Shown here one piece after another: positions 46,399 through 54,818 of a DNA stretch of 64,000 nt. The notes beneath the pieces were generated by a model. That model worked only from the letters and a program-made list of their open reading frames with translations, searched no databases and was not told the DNA's origin. Source of the stretch: Bacteroidota bacterium (GTDB lineage Bacteria; Bacteroidota; Bacteroidia; Chitinophagales; UBA10324). Both the position numbers and the translations under genes were made by a program. The stretch spans positions 36,936 through 100,935 of the forward strand of contig JAFDYS010000021.1 of assembly GCA_018267315.1 (NCBI GenBank). Direction: 5' to 3'. Position 1 is the first letter of the stretch. The number at the start of each line of letters is the position of its first letter.

Positions 46399-47226
46399 TC
46401 AGACCACTTCAAAATACAGCAGGCAATGATCAGAAACCTTGTCCACGTAATCCCTCCGCTCCTGACCGCTCAGTTGCTGCCATCCATACACCCGCACGAA
46501 GTAATCGTTGCCATCGCTTCGCTTACCGAGTTTCTTCAGGGGTGCATTACCGTTATGCCAAACGTGATCGAGGTTGCTCGTGAGTGTGAGCCCGTTTGAA
46601 ATCCAGGTGGCGTCAAACTCTTTTGGCGCCAGAGCTATCGTATTTTTATTCAACAGTTTTCCCATGCCGGAAATTTCATCGGTGTCTTTCACCCGCCGGT
46701 TGCTTTTGGTATCAGTGGGGAAACTCATGCCCATGGTATTCAGGTCGCCGGTGATGATGATACCACTGTCGGGCATCCCTTTCGTAATCGCCTCGGACAT
46801 CTTCTGAATTTTGGTGAGCATTTCAAAACGGTTACCAAAAGCAGAGGCATCGGTGCCGGAATCCGTGTGAAGGAAAAGCAGGTTGTACCATTTCCCTTTT
46901 TGCTGAACGGAAAGCAAAGCGCCGGGTCTCAGCGCCGGGTTGTTCACTTTGAATTCTCTTTTTTGCGTGAACACTTTTTGATCGAATACCCCGCGCCGGC
47001 ATCCTACGAGAATTTCCTGCAGCTCAGGGCCGTCGGTAATGAAGTAATCATAATCAGGAAAGTGTGTTTGCATCAATTGTAAAATGGATACCTCCTCCGT
47101 TTCGTAAATGGCGAAAATGTCGGGCTTGAATGGTTTCATGAAGGCGGCGATGCGGGTGGTGCGACCATCCTTCTCCCGGAAGTGCTCCACGTTCCAACTG
47201 ATTACGGAGAATTTTTTCTTTGCCAT
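46399..47226 (-). CDS. endonuclease/exonuclease/phosphatase (EEP) family protein
   Basis: 275 residues, four-layer EEP fold. Motifs: SVISWNVEHF (N-terminal metal-site strand), LLFLHTDSGTD, IIITGDLNTMGMSF, TSNLDHVWHNG and KVSDHCLLYFEV with the terminal catalytic Asp-His. The first metal-binding Glu position reads IYETEEV. Family members act on DNA, RNA, phosphoinositides or sphingomyelin; no signal peptide is seen, so it is probably cytosolic. Substrate unknown. Divergent from the tRNA methyltransferase gene. Confidence 0.85.
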   Translation of the reverse strand: MAKKKFSVISWNVEHFREKDGRTTRIAAFMKPFKPDIFAIYETEEVSILQLMQTHFPDYDYFITDGPELQEILVGCRRGVFDQKVFTQKREFKVNNPALRPGALLSVQQKGKWYNLLFLHTDSGTDASAFGNRFEMLTKIQKMSEAITKGMPDSGIIITGDLNTMGMSFPTDTKSNRRVKDTDEISGMGKLLNKNTIALAPKEFDATWISNGLTLTSNLDHVWHNGNAPLKKLGKRSDGNDYFVRVYGWQQLSGQERRDYVDKVSDHCLLYFEVV

Positions 47227-47286
47227 AACGAAAGGTTTGTTCGAAGATACGGGAAATGTTCATCGCATAATTTCGTAGCGGGCAAC

Positions 47287-47994
47287 ATGTCTAACTCCTA
47301 TTTTGAATTCAAACAATTCCGCATCGGGCAGGATCGCTGCGCCATGAAGGTTACTACCGATGCCTGTATCCTCGGTGCCTATGCCCCGGCGCCGGATGAA
47401 GGAACCATTCTCGACATCGGTTCAGGAACGGGGTTGCTGGCTCTCATGCTGGCGCAACGAACGCAGGCAATCATTGACGCGGTGGAACTGGATGCATCCG
47501 CTTTTTTGCAACTGGAGGAAAATATTGAAACGAGTAAATGGAAGCACCGCGTTCAAGCTATCCATGCTGACATCAAAAATTACGAGTCTCAAAAGAAATA
47601 CGACCTCATTATCTGCAATCCTCCGTTCTTCAGCAAACAACTTCAATCGCCAACAGCCGAAAAAAATAGGGCACGACATGATGTTTCACTCGATGCCGAT
47701 GTATTGCTTCATTCGGTGCAGCGGCTTTTGGCGCCGCAGGGTAAATTCTCTGTGCTCATCCCCTACGATCGGTTGAATGATTTTACAAGGAAAGCGAAAC
47801 TGCATCAGCTTCAGCTTTCAAAACAACTGCTTATTCGTACCCGACCGGATAAGCCCTTCATTCGTGCAATCCTTGTTTTTGAAGATGAAGAAGTGATGAA
47901 AATTGAAACCGAAATCCTTTCCGTGAAAAATGAAAGCAGTGAATACAGTGATTTCTTCCATCGCTTGTTGCGTGATTTTTACCTGTATTTGTAA
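47287..47994 (+). CDS. trmN6: tRNA1(Val) (adenine37-N6)-methyltransferase
   Basis: 235 residues from ATG at 47287, chosen because MSNSYFEFKQFRIGQDRCAMK matches the YfiC/TrmN6 N-terminus; an open frame runs 35 codons further upstream. Motif I LDIGSGTGLLALMLAQ, VELDASAF, and the N6-adenine catalytic motif IICNPPFF (NPPF) are present. Methylates N6 of A37 in tRNA-Val. Monocistronic. Confidence 0.93.
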   Translation: MSNSYFEFKQFRIGQDRCAMKVTTDACILGAYAPAPDEGTILDIGSGTGLLALMLAQRTQAIIDAVELDASAFLQLEENIETSKWKHRVQAIHADIKNYESQKKYDLIICNPPFFSKQLQSPTAEKNRARHDVSLDADVLLHSVQRLLAPQGKFSVLIPYDRLNDFTRKAKLHQLQLSKQLLIRTRPDKPFIRAILVFEDEEVMKIETEILSVKNESSEYSDFFHRLLRDFYLYL

Positions 47995-48050
47995 CGGCTC
48001 CGATCTTGTACCAAATCATCTACAACGTCTTTCTTCCCTGTTGAATAACC

Positions 48051-48084
48051 TTTCGTCTGACGCCTGTTGAATCGGATATATTTG
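48051..48084 (+). promoter_or_regulatory. candidate promoter of exbB-exbD-tonB
   Basis: TTTC (48051-48054), 22-base spacer, TATATTTG (48077-48084), a full -7 match, 55 bases before the start. Confidence 0.5.
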
Positions 48085-48139
48085 TCCGAATCACGAAATA
48101 TTCAAATCACCCGGGCGTTTTGAAAACGCATCAAATACT

Positions 48140-48844
48140 ATGAGTTTACTCCTTCAAATTACCCAGGCGGCCATTGACAGCGCCACACAATCAACAAACA
48201 CATTTCAAAATGCCGAGCCCGTGCAGGAACCGCTTACATTCCTGAGTCTGCTGATGAAAGGCGGATGGATCATGATTCCCATTGCCATCCTCTCGGTGTT
48301 TGCCGTGTTCTTCGCAGTGGAAAGATTTTTAGTGATCAATCGCGCCCGCCGCATTGATCAGAGTTTTATGATGAACATCCGCGACCACCTGCTCAGCGGA
48401 AAAATGGATTCAGCCCTCTCCCTCTGCCGTAACACCAATACGCCGATTGCCCGATTGCTGCTGAAAGGCATCAAGCGCATCGGCAAACCGATCAAGGAAG
48501 TGGAATCGGCTGTAGAGAGTGAAGGACGGCTGGAGATCTACAAGCTCGAGCGCAACATGAATTTTCTTGCCATCATCGCCGGCATTGCTCCCATGATGGG
48601 TTTTGTAGGAACCATCAGCGGTGTAATCAAAATCTTCTACAACATCTCCGTTGAGAAAAACATCAGCATTGATGTGATCGCCGGCGGACTTTATGAAAAG
48701 ATGATCACCTCGGCGGCGGGCTTACTGGTTGGCATTTTTGCATTCATCTGTTTTAATATTTTGAACAGCATGATTGACCGGGTGAGTTACATGCTGGAGC
48801 AGAATGCGGTAGACTTTATTGACCTTATCCAGGAACCGGCATGA
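48140..48844 (+). CDS. exbB: MotA/TolQ/ExbB proton-channel protein
   Basis: 234 residues, three membrane helices: GGWIMIPIAILSVFAVFFAVERF, MNFLAIIAGIAPMMGFVGTISG and MITSAAGLLVGIFAFICFNIL. The conserved APMMGFVGTISGVI pore segment and GLYEKMITSAAGL are present. Forms the inner-membrane proton channel with ExbD to power TonB. The stop overlaps the exbD start by four bases. Confidence 0.93.
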   Translation: MSLLLQITQAAIDSATQSTNTFQNAEPVQEPLTFLSLLMKGGWIMIPIAILSVFAVFFAVERFLVINRARRIDQSFMMNIRDHLLSGKMDSALSLCRNTNTPIARLLLKGIKRIGKPIKEVESAVESEGRLEIYKLERNMNFLAIIAGIAPMMGFVGTISGVIKIFYNISVEKNISIDVIAGGLYEKMITSAAGLLVGIFAFICFNILNSMIDRVSYMLEQNAVDFIDLIQEPA

Positions 48845-49245
48845 GATTCAGAAAAAGAAATGAAAGGACAAGAGCCGAGGTTAGCACCTCGTCGCTGAAC
48901 GACATCATGTTCATGCTGTTGTTGTTCTTCCTCATTATCTCCACCATGGTGAATCCGTCAGTGATCAAGCTTACACTGCCCAAGTCCACCAGCAGTGAAC
49001 AAACTGTTGCAAAAAAAATGGTGACGGTTTCCGTTGATAAGAACCTGAACTATGCCGTAGATGATCAACCTGTCGCTTTCCCTGACCTGGAAAGTGTGCT
49101 GGCGCAGAAACTGGCTGCTCTCAATGAACCCACTGTGGTGCTGAGAGTGGATAACCTGCTTACGATACAGGATGTGGTAGATGTGATTGACATTGGCACC
49201 AAACTGCATGCGAAAATGGTTCTCTCCACCCAAGCCAAGAAGTGA
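48841..49245 (+). CDS. exbD: ExbD/TolR biopolymer transport protein
   Basis: 134 residues, one N-terminal membrane helix. TSSLNDIMFMLLLFFLIIS carries the essential membrane Asp; TLPKSTSSEQ follows, then the periplasmic domain with VSVDKNLNYAVDD and VVLRVDNLLTIQDVVDVID. Works with ExbB. Confidence 0.92.
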   Translation: MRFRKRNERTRAEVSTSSLNDIMFMLLLFFLIISTMVNPSVIKLTLPKSTSSEQTVAKKMVTVSVDKNLNYAVDDQPVAFPDLESVLAQKLAALNEPTVVLRVDNLLTIQDVVDVIDIGTKLHAKMVLSTQAKK

Positions 49246-49276
49246 TTCATTTTAAATCTGAAACGGAATACTCAAC

Positions 49277-50176
49277 TTGTTCTCTCTTAATTCAAATAAT
49301 TTCCTCAAGCACGAAGTGGATGTGAACCCCGGATTCGATTTCGAGAACATGCGGCGTGAACGGAATGCGAAGCTGAACAGTTTGTGGATCACGATTGCGT
49401 TTCACGGTTTGCTCGTGTTGCTCTTCCTCTACATTTTTCTCAAGCCGCCCTTCCCTCCGCTCAGTGATTCCGGTGTATTTCTGAACCTGGGTATTATGGA
49501 TGAAGGAATGGGATTGGTTCAACCCGAAGGCACTGCAAAGGAGTTGCAGGCGCCGTCGCCGGAAGCATCGTCTCCCGCTGCACAGAAAAGTGAAGAAAAA
49601 ATTGTTACGCAGGACATTGATGAAAATGTTCCTGCTGTGGTAAATAAAGAGGATAACAAAAAGAGTACACAGGCAGTTAAGAATAATCAGAAGGCCGTTT
49701 CGCAAAACAATAAGAATAATCCCCCGATTGAAGCGCCGCCAAAGCCGAAAGCACTTTATCCCGGCAGCCAATCCACCACCAGCACCAGTGAAGGAACCGG
49801 AAATACGCTAGGTGACCAGGGAAAACCCAATGGCGATCCCAGGGGAACGGATTACAGCGGGAACCCCGGACTGGGTGGACCCGGTAAAGGAGGAACAGGC
49901 GGGTCGCCGCAATTAGGCATGAGCGGAAGAAAAATAATTTACTTCCCTCCCATCATTGACAACTCGCAAAAGTTCGGTCGTGTGGTGGTAAACATTAAGG
50001 TTGATAAGGACGGTACTGTGGTATTTGCAAAAGCCACTCAAAAAGGAAGTACCACCACTGATGCCTATCTCTACAGCTTGGCAGAACAAGCCGCATTAAA
50101 AACCAAGGTGAATTCCGATGCTGATGCCGCAGAAGAACAATTCGGTACCATTACCTACACCTTCAAGCCGGAATAG
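49277..50176 (+). CDS. tonB: TonB-like energy transducer
   Basis: 299 residues from a TTG at 49277; an ATG at 49349 (MRRERNAKLNS, just before the helix) is the main alternative. Short cytoplasmic part, membrane helix LWITIAFHGLLVLLFLYIFL, then a long Pro/Ala/Lys/Asn and Gly-rich linker (PAAQKSEEKIVTQDIDENV, NPGLGGPGKGGTGGSPQLG) that spans the periplasm, and a C-terminal TonB-type domain (YFPPIIDNSQKFGRVVVNIK, GTVVFAKATQKGSTT, FGTITYTFKPE). Third gene of the exb unit. Confidence 0.82.
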   Translation: MFSLNSNNFLKHEVDVNPGFDFENMRRERNAKLNSLWITIAFHGLLVLLFLYIFLKPPFPPLSDSGVFLNLGIMDEGMGLVQPEGTAKELQAPSPEASSPAAQKSEEKIVTQDIDENVPAVVNKEDNKKSTQAVKNNQKAVSQNNKNNPPIEAPPKPKALYPGSQSTTSTSEGTGNTLGDQGKPNGDPRGTDYSGNPGLGGPGKGGTGGSPQLGMSGRKIIYFPPIIDNSQKFGRVVVNIKVDKDGTVVFAKATQKGSTTTDAYLYSLAEQAALKTKVNSDADAAEEQFGTITYTFKPE

Positions 50177-50190
50177 GCAGATCCGTAAAT

Positions 50191-50331
50191 TCAGCTATGA
50201 GAAGCAGATGTTTGCTCGGCCTTTGTAATGGAACCGGGACAGCCCATCTTCTGGCTTCCGCACGAGGTAACCGAAAGCATGACGCCGGCGATAAGAACGA
50301 TGAAGAGGGAAATTTTGATGAATGATTTCAT
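50191..50331 (-). CDS. 46-residue lipoprotein
   Basis: Short ORF in what looks like an intergenic gap: ATG at 50331, TGA at 50193-50191. Basic start MKSFIKIS, hydrophobic core LFIVLIAGVMLS, lipobox SVTSC with Cys24, and a mature part of 23 residues (CGSQKMGCPG then SITKAEQTSASHS). A -7 box TAAGTTTG lies 45 bases upstream. Tiny lipoproteins with SC-x3-K-x-GCP tails recur in Bacteroidota; function unknown. Convergent with tonB (14-base gap) and divergent from mpl. Confidence 0.72.
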   Translation of the reverse strand: MKSFIKISLFIVLIAGVMLSVTSCGSQKMGCPGSITKAEQTSASHS

Positions 50332-50375
50332 AATCTGTGGCGATTTGATCTTTTGTTTGTTGGTTTGCGCCTCTG

Positions 50376-50383
50376 CAAACTTA
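50376..50383 (-). promoter_or_regulatory. candidate -7 box of the small lipoprotein gene
   Basis: TAAGTTTG on the minus strand, full match to TAnnTTTG, 45 bases before the ATG at 50331. No TTTG at standard -33 spacing. Confidence 0.4.
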
Positions 50384-50422
50384 CTTGAAAATCTGTTTGT
50401 TTATCACCGGCAAATCTAACGC

Positions 50423-51787
50423 ATGAGGGTACATTTTATTGCCATCGGGGGAAGTGTTATGCACAATCTGGCCATTGCCTTGAAGCTAAAGGGCTATCAT
50501 GTCACAGGTTCTGATGATGAAATTTTTGAACCGGCAAAATCCCACCTTGCTCAATACAACCTCCTTCCTCCTTCCAACGGATGGGACCCATCGCGGGTTA
50601 CGTCAGATATCAACGCGATTGTGCTGGGCATGCATGCGAAGCCCGATAATCCTGAATTGCTGAAAGCCCAGGATCTGAACCTGAGGATTTTTTCTTTTCC
50701 AGAATTTGTGTACCAGCAATCCAAGAATAAGACCAGGGTGGTGATTGCCGGCAGTCATGGTAAAACCACCATCACTGCCATGATCATGCACCTACTCAGG
50801 AAAGCCGACAAGAAATTTGATTACATGGTGGGTTCATCGGTAAAGGGCTTTGACATTAATGTGCGACTCAGCGATGATGCGCCAGTAATCATCCTCGAAG
50901 GAGATGAATATCCTGATTCGGCGATCAACAAGATTCCGAAATTCCACGTGTATCAGCCGAACCTGGCACTCATCAGTGGGGTGGCATGGGATCACATCAA
51001 CATGTTCCCCACGTTTGAAATCTATGTGGATCAGTTCAGGAAGTTTGTCCAGTTAATCCCCTTTGACGGCGCCCTGGTTTATAATTCTGAAGACCGCGAC
51101 CTGAAAGTGATCGTGAAGAATTGTAATCCCGACATCCGGAAGATTCCTTATCACTTGCCTCCTTATGAAATTGCCGATGGAGTAACCTGTCTCACACGCA
51201 ACAATAAAAAGGTCCCGCTCAGGATTTTTGGCCGGCACAATTTGCAAAACCTGATGGGCGCAGTGGAGATTTGCAAACTGCTCGGCTTGTCTGAAGAGTT
51301 TTGTTTTGAATCCATGAGCGATTTTGTTGGCGCCTCGCGGCGGCTGGAAAAAATTGCATCGAGTGAGCTGGCAACGGTGTTCCGCGATTTTGCCCACGCT
51401 CCTTCCAAGCTCAGGGCAACTATTGCCGCCGTGAGAGAGCAATTCCCGGATCGAAAACTCGTGGCTTGTTTTGAACTGCATACCTACAGCAGTCTGGATA
51501 AGGATTTTCTCGGCGAATATTTCGATACCATGAAACAAGCTGATGTGAAGGTGGTGTTCTACAATGCGCACACCTTCGAGTTGAAGAGAAAGGAAATGAT
51601 TGAACCGGAATTTATTTACGAAGCATTCGGTGACCGGCATATTCACGTGATTACCGATGCCCCATCATTGGAGAAGTTTCTCAAAGCGCGTACGTGGAAG
51701 AAGACAAACCTGCTTATGATGAGTTCTGGCAGTTTCGGCGGAATTGATATAAATGCATTGGCTACATTTGTTACATCGCACCGCTGA
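50423..51787 (+). CDS. mpl: Mpl-like UDP-N-acetylmuramate:tripeptide ligase
   Basis: 454 residues, Mur ligase fold. VHFIAIGGSVMHNLAIAL is the N-terminal Rossmann motif, VVIAGSHGKTTITAMI the ATP P-loop, ILEGDEYPDSAINK the metal motif and LISGVAWDHINMFP the central His motif; DFAHAPSKLRATI and FELHTYSSL lie in the C-terminal domain. Sequence and length fit Mpl, which reattaches recycled L-Ala-D-Glu-DAP tripeptide to UDP-MurNAc, rather than MurC. The next gene starts directly after its stop. Confidence 0.9.
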   Translation: MRVHFIAIGGSVMHNLAIALKLKGYHVTGSDDEIFEPAKSHLAQYNLLPPSNGWDPSRVTSDINAIVLGMHAKPDNPELLKAQDLNLRIFSFPEFVYQQSKNKTRVVIAGSHGKTTITAMIMHLLRKADKKFDYMVGSSVKGFDINVRLSDDAPVIILEGDEYPDSAINKIPKFHVYQPNLALISGVAWDHINMFPTFEIYVDQFRKFVQLIPFDGALVYNSEDRDLKVIVKNCNPDIRKIPYHLPPYEIADGVTCLTRNNKKVPLRIFGRHNLQNLMGAVEICKLLGLSEEFCFESMSDFVGASRRLEKIASSELATVFRDFAHAPSKLRATIAAVREQFPDRKLVACFELHTYSSLDKDFLGEYFDTMKQADVKVVFYNAHTFELKRKEMIEPEFIYEAFGDRHIHVITDAPSLEKFLKARTWKKTNLLMMSSGSFGGIDINALATFVTSHR

Positions 51788-52561
51788 ATGGAACTGAAAC
51801 TCACCCGGCCGCTCGCCATTCTCGACCTGGAAACAACCGGCACCAATCTGGCCAAAGACCGAATTGTTGAAATTGCCGTGCTCAAGGTGATGCCCGATGG
51901 AAATATGCATGAGAAAGAATCCATCATCAATCCGCAAATGCCCATTCCCGCTCAGGTTTCGGCCATCCATGGCATCACCGATAATGATGTGAAGGATGCA
52001 CCAACTTTTGATCAGGTGGCCAAAGCGTTTTATCTCTTTCTCAATGATTGTGATTTGGCCGGTTTTAATTCCATTCGTTTTGATTTACCAATTCTTATGG
52101 AAGAATTTCACCGGGCCGGTGTCACTTTTGATTTGTCGAATCGCAGGTTGGTGGATGTGCAACGCATCTTTCATTTAATGGAGCCGCGCAATTTGTCAGC
52201 AGCATATAAATTCTACTGTGCGAAAGATCTCGAAGATGCCCATTCAGCTATGGTTGATGTGAAAGCCACTTACGAAGTGCTGAAATCGCAACTCGACCGG
52301 TATGCGGGATCACTTAAAAACGATATTGACTTCCTGCATGAGTTTACCAAAGACGGTGACTATGTTGATCTGGGGAAGCGCATGTACTATGAAAACGGAG
52401 TGGAAGTTTTCAACTTTGGAAAACACAAGGGTAAAGTAGTGACGGATGTTTTTAAAACCGAACCGAGTTATTATGACTGGATCATGAAGAGTGAATTCCC
52501 AACGGACTTCAAAGAGAAGATCAAAGGCATTAAAGAACGGTTCAGGAAGCAAACTACCTGA
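51788..52561 (+). CDS. DnaQ-like DEDDh 3'-5' exonuclease
   Basis: 257 residues. Exonuclease motifs: ExoI AILDLETTGTN (Asp/Glu), ExoII FNSIRFDLPIL, and ExoIII DAHSAMVDVKA with His and Asp (DEDDh). The C-terminal 60 residues (FNFGKHKGKVVTDVF, SYYDWIMKSEFP) form a small module found on similar Bacteroidota exonucleases. Possibly a proofreading or RNA-trimming enzyme; not the replicative epsilon by context. Starts at the first base after the mpl stop. Confidence 0.88.
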   Translation: MELKLTRPLAILDLETTGTNLAKDRIVEIAVLKVMPDGNMHEKESIINPQMPIPAQVSAIHGITDNDVKDAPTFDQVAKAFYLFLNDCDLAGFNSIRFDLPILMEEFHRAGVTFDLSNRRLVDVQRIFHLMEPRNLSAAYKFYCAKDLEDAHSAMVDVKATYEVLKSQLDRYAGSLKNDIDFLHEFTKDGDYVDLGKRMYYENGVEVFNFGKHKGKVVTDVFKTEPSYYDWIMKSEFPTDFKEKIKGIKERFRKQTT

Positions 52562-52597
52562 GCCGGCTGAAATGAACGCTAACCTTCCTGCATACCC

Positions 52598-53359
52598 TTG
52601 GCCATTTTAAATTCTCTCATCGTCATTCCCACTTTTAACGAGGTGGATAATATCGGGAAACTTATTCCGGAGATATTTTCATTGCAGCCGGAAGCGCATG
52701 TGCTGATTGTGGATGACGACTCTCCTGACGGCACAGCGAATCTCGTCATAGAAATGCAGAAGCAGTTTGCGGGAAAACTCTTCCTCGAGCAGCGTACCGG
52801 CAAACAAGGATTGGGTACGGCCTACATCTTTGGTTTCACATGGGCATTGCAGCGGCATTACCAGTTCATCTTTGAAATGGATGCTGATTTTTCTCACTCG
52901 CCCAAAGCCCTGCAGTCGCTTTACGACGCCTGTGCGGTCAAAGGATACGATATGTCCATCGGTTCACGGTATGTAAAAGGCGGCCGCGTTTTGAATTGGC
53001 CGGCCGATCGCGTACTGATGTCTTACTATGCTTCCGTTTATGTGAGATTGATTACCTGGATGCCTGTTCAGGATACCACTGCTGGATTCGTTTGTTACAA
53101 GCGTTCGGTGCTTGAGACGATAGACCTTGACAAAATCAAATTCATTGGTTATGCGTTTCAGATTGAAATGAAGTATGCAGCTCACACACTCGGTTTTAAA
53201 ATAAAAGAAGTGCCCATCACTTTCGTTGACCGGGTGGAAGGAAGTTCAAAAATGAGCCGTGGCATTTTCAAAGAAGCCGTTATCGGGGTACTCAAGATGC
53301 GCTGGAGCAGTTTCTCCAGCAGCTACCGAAAATCCGCTCCTGCGCATACCGCAGCATAA
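52598..53359 (+). CDS. polyprenol-phosphate mannose synthase-like glycosyltransferase
   Basis: 253 residues, GT2 family. TTG start at 52598. IVIPTFNEVDNIGKLIPEI is the N-terminal GT-A motif, VDDDSPDGTA the nucleotide site, FEMDADFSHSP the metal-binding DAD, and GSRYVKGG, DTTAGFVCYKR and VPITFVDRVEGSSKMS complete the DPM1-like signature. It lacks a C-terminal membrane domain, as in soluble-type DPM synthases. Probably charges a lipid carrier with mannose for envelope glycan or protein glycosylation. Confidence 0.9.
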   Translation: MAILNSLIVIPTFNEVDNIGKLIPEIFSLQPEAHVLIVDDDSPDGTANLVIEMQKQFAGKLFLEQRTGKQGLGTAYIFGFTWALQRHYQFIFEMDADFSHSPKALQSLYDACAVKGYDMSIGSRYVKGGRVLNWPADRVLMSYYASVYVRLITWMPVQDTTAGFVCYKRSVLETIDLDKIKFIGYAFQIEMKYAAHTLGFKIKEVPITFVDRVEGSSKMSRGIFKEAVIGVLKMRWSSFSSSYRKSAPAHTAA

Positions 53360-53506
53360 GGAGTTCGGAATTCCTGTACCGCTTTGGTCAAAATTAACGG
53401 ACAGCATACACCTTGGCGGTTCATAACTTCAGGTCTGCAAATTATCTTTTGCTGTAAGTTCAGATTATTTTTTCGTCACATAAGTTCACTTACAAATCTC
53501 CTCGTT

Positions 53507-54127
53507 ATGAAAACTACACGTTTGCTCCTGCTCATGCTGGGAATCGTTTCTTCAGCTCGCGCGCAATTGGAACCGGGATCGTGGTACACCGGTGCCTGTT
53601 TTCGCGTCGCCATGAACTCCAGTAATAGTGGCGACAATCATTCAACGAATTTCATCATCAACCCGGGAACCTTCTATACCATTAATGACCACTGGGGTGC
53701 CGGCGGAATGCTCTCTTACCAAACTGAAATTGACAAGACCGGTGATGATCAGAAAAACACAACATCCAGTTACAGCGTTTTGCCGGGTGTGAGGTACTAC
53801 GGTCAAATTTCTGAACGGGTTAATTGTTATTTGCAGGGTCTGTTGGGAATTGGAGGCGGAACCACCAAATATGAATATGATGGAAATGAAAGCAAGACAA
53901 ACAACTTTTCGTGGGGCGCGGGAATTAAACCGGGAATCATGTGGAATATCAGGGACCGCACTTATCTTGATTTCAGCTATGGAAACCTCAGTTATAACCA
54001 TACGACATACAAAAATCCGGATACAGATGACAAGTCGACCAGCAGCGATTTCTTGCTTGATTTGAATACGTGGTCGTTGAGTTTGGGACTCTACTATGCC
54101 TTTGGCGGAAAGAAGGGAGAATATTGA
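53507..54127 (+). CDS. outer-membrane beta-barrel protein
   Basis: 206 residues from ATG at 53507 (signal peptide MKTTRLLLLMLGIVSSARAQ); the frame is open 41 codons upstream without a leader. The body alternates polar and aromatic residues in barrel strands (GAGGMLSYQTEID, SVLPGVRYYGQIS, INCYLQGLLGIGGG-like, FSWGAGIKPGIMWNI, LSLGLYYAFGGKK). OmpW/porin-like family. The stretch 53360-53506 before it shows no convincing promoter. Specific function unknown. Confidence 0.78.
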   Translation: MKTTRLLLLMLGIVSSARAQLEPGSWYTGACFRVAMNSSNSGDNHSTNFIINPGTFYTINDHWGAGGMLSYQTEIDKTGDDQKNTTSSYSVLPGVRYYGQISERVNCYLQGLLGIGGGTTKYEYDGNESKTNNFSWGAGIKPGIMWNIRDRTYLDFSYGNLSYNHTTYKNPDTDDKSTSSDFLLDLNTWSLSLGLYYAFGGKKGEY

Positions 54128-54143
54128 GATGAAATCAAGTTAG

Positions 54144-54227
54144 TGCCCCAGGAGGGACTCGAACCCCCACGATGTTGCCATCACCAGATTTTGAGTCTAG
54201 CGCGTCTACCAGTTCCGCCACTAGGGC
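54144..54227 (-). tRNA. tRNA-Leu(CAA)
   Basis: 84-base class II tRNA on the minus strand. Acceptor arm GCCCTAG / CTGGGGC plus discriminator A, anticodon stem CTAGA / TCTGG around loop CTCAAAA (anticodon CAA), a long variable arm and T-loop GGTTCGAGTCC. The 3' CCA is not encoded. It lies 39 bases downstream of hscB on the same strand. Confidence 0.96.
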
Positions 54228-54266
54228 TCTTGATTTCAATACCGGACTAAATTTCCGGATAGCGTT

Positions 54267-54794
54267 TTATTGCGAGTCGCCAAAAGTATCCAAACTCTCT
54301 TTGATCCGCAACAGGTATTTCTTCTTGTAATAGTAGTCTTTGATTTTTGCGAGTACCTCCGGTGCAGAAACATTGTCATTGTAGTCCCAGAGTACGGGTG
54401 CGATCTCACGGTTCATTGTGTCAAGCGTGGCGTTGATTTGCGATTCCACTTCAGCAATCCTTGACATATCCGGAGCCATCTTTATTTCCATCAGGGCTTC
54501 ATTAATTTCCATCATGTCCATCAGAAAACTTTGTGGGAGCGAATACCTTTCTCCTTCATGGATGAGGTTTTTTATCTCAAGAATGTATTTCATCCGCCGG
54601 TCGAAATCAGAAAGCGTTTGAAATGCTTTCGTATTTAAAGTGGATAACTGAAGTACTTCCTGCTGCTTCCCTTCCGTTTCCGAGGCAAAAAAATCCGGAT
54701 GATATTTCCTGCTTAGCTCAATATATTTTTCACGCACCTCGTCTTCATTTACCAAAAACGAAACAGGCATTCCGTAAAACTCAAAGTAGTTCAT
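54267..54794 (-). CDS. hscB: Fe-S cluster co-chaperone HscB (J-domain)
   Basis: 175 residues. J-domain with YHPDFF (HPD at 32-34), then the C-terminal three-helix IscU-binding domain. LPQSFLMDMMEINEALMEIK matches the conserved helix pair. It stimulates the HscA ATPase for Fe-S cluster transfer; hscA, iscU and fdx are not in this window. Third gene of a dxr-rseP-hscB run. Confidence 0.88.
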   Translation of the reverse strand: MNYFEFYGMPVSFLVNEDEVREKYIELSRKYHPDFFASETEGKQQEVLQLSTLNTKAFQTLSDFDRRMKYILEIKNLIHEGERYSLPQSFLMDMMEINEALMEIKMAPDMSRIAEVESQINATLDTMNREIAPVLWDYNDNVSAPEVLAKIKDYYYKKKYLLRIKESLDTFGDSQ

Positions 54795-54818
54795 GAGAAG
54801 CAGTGGAGTCGCTTACGC

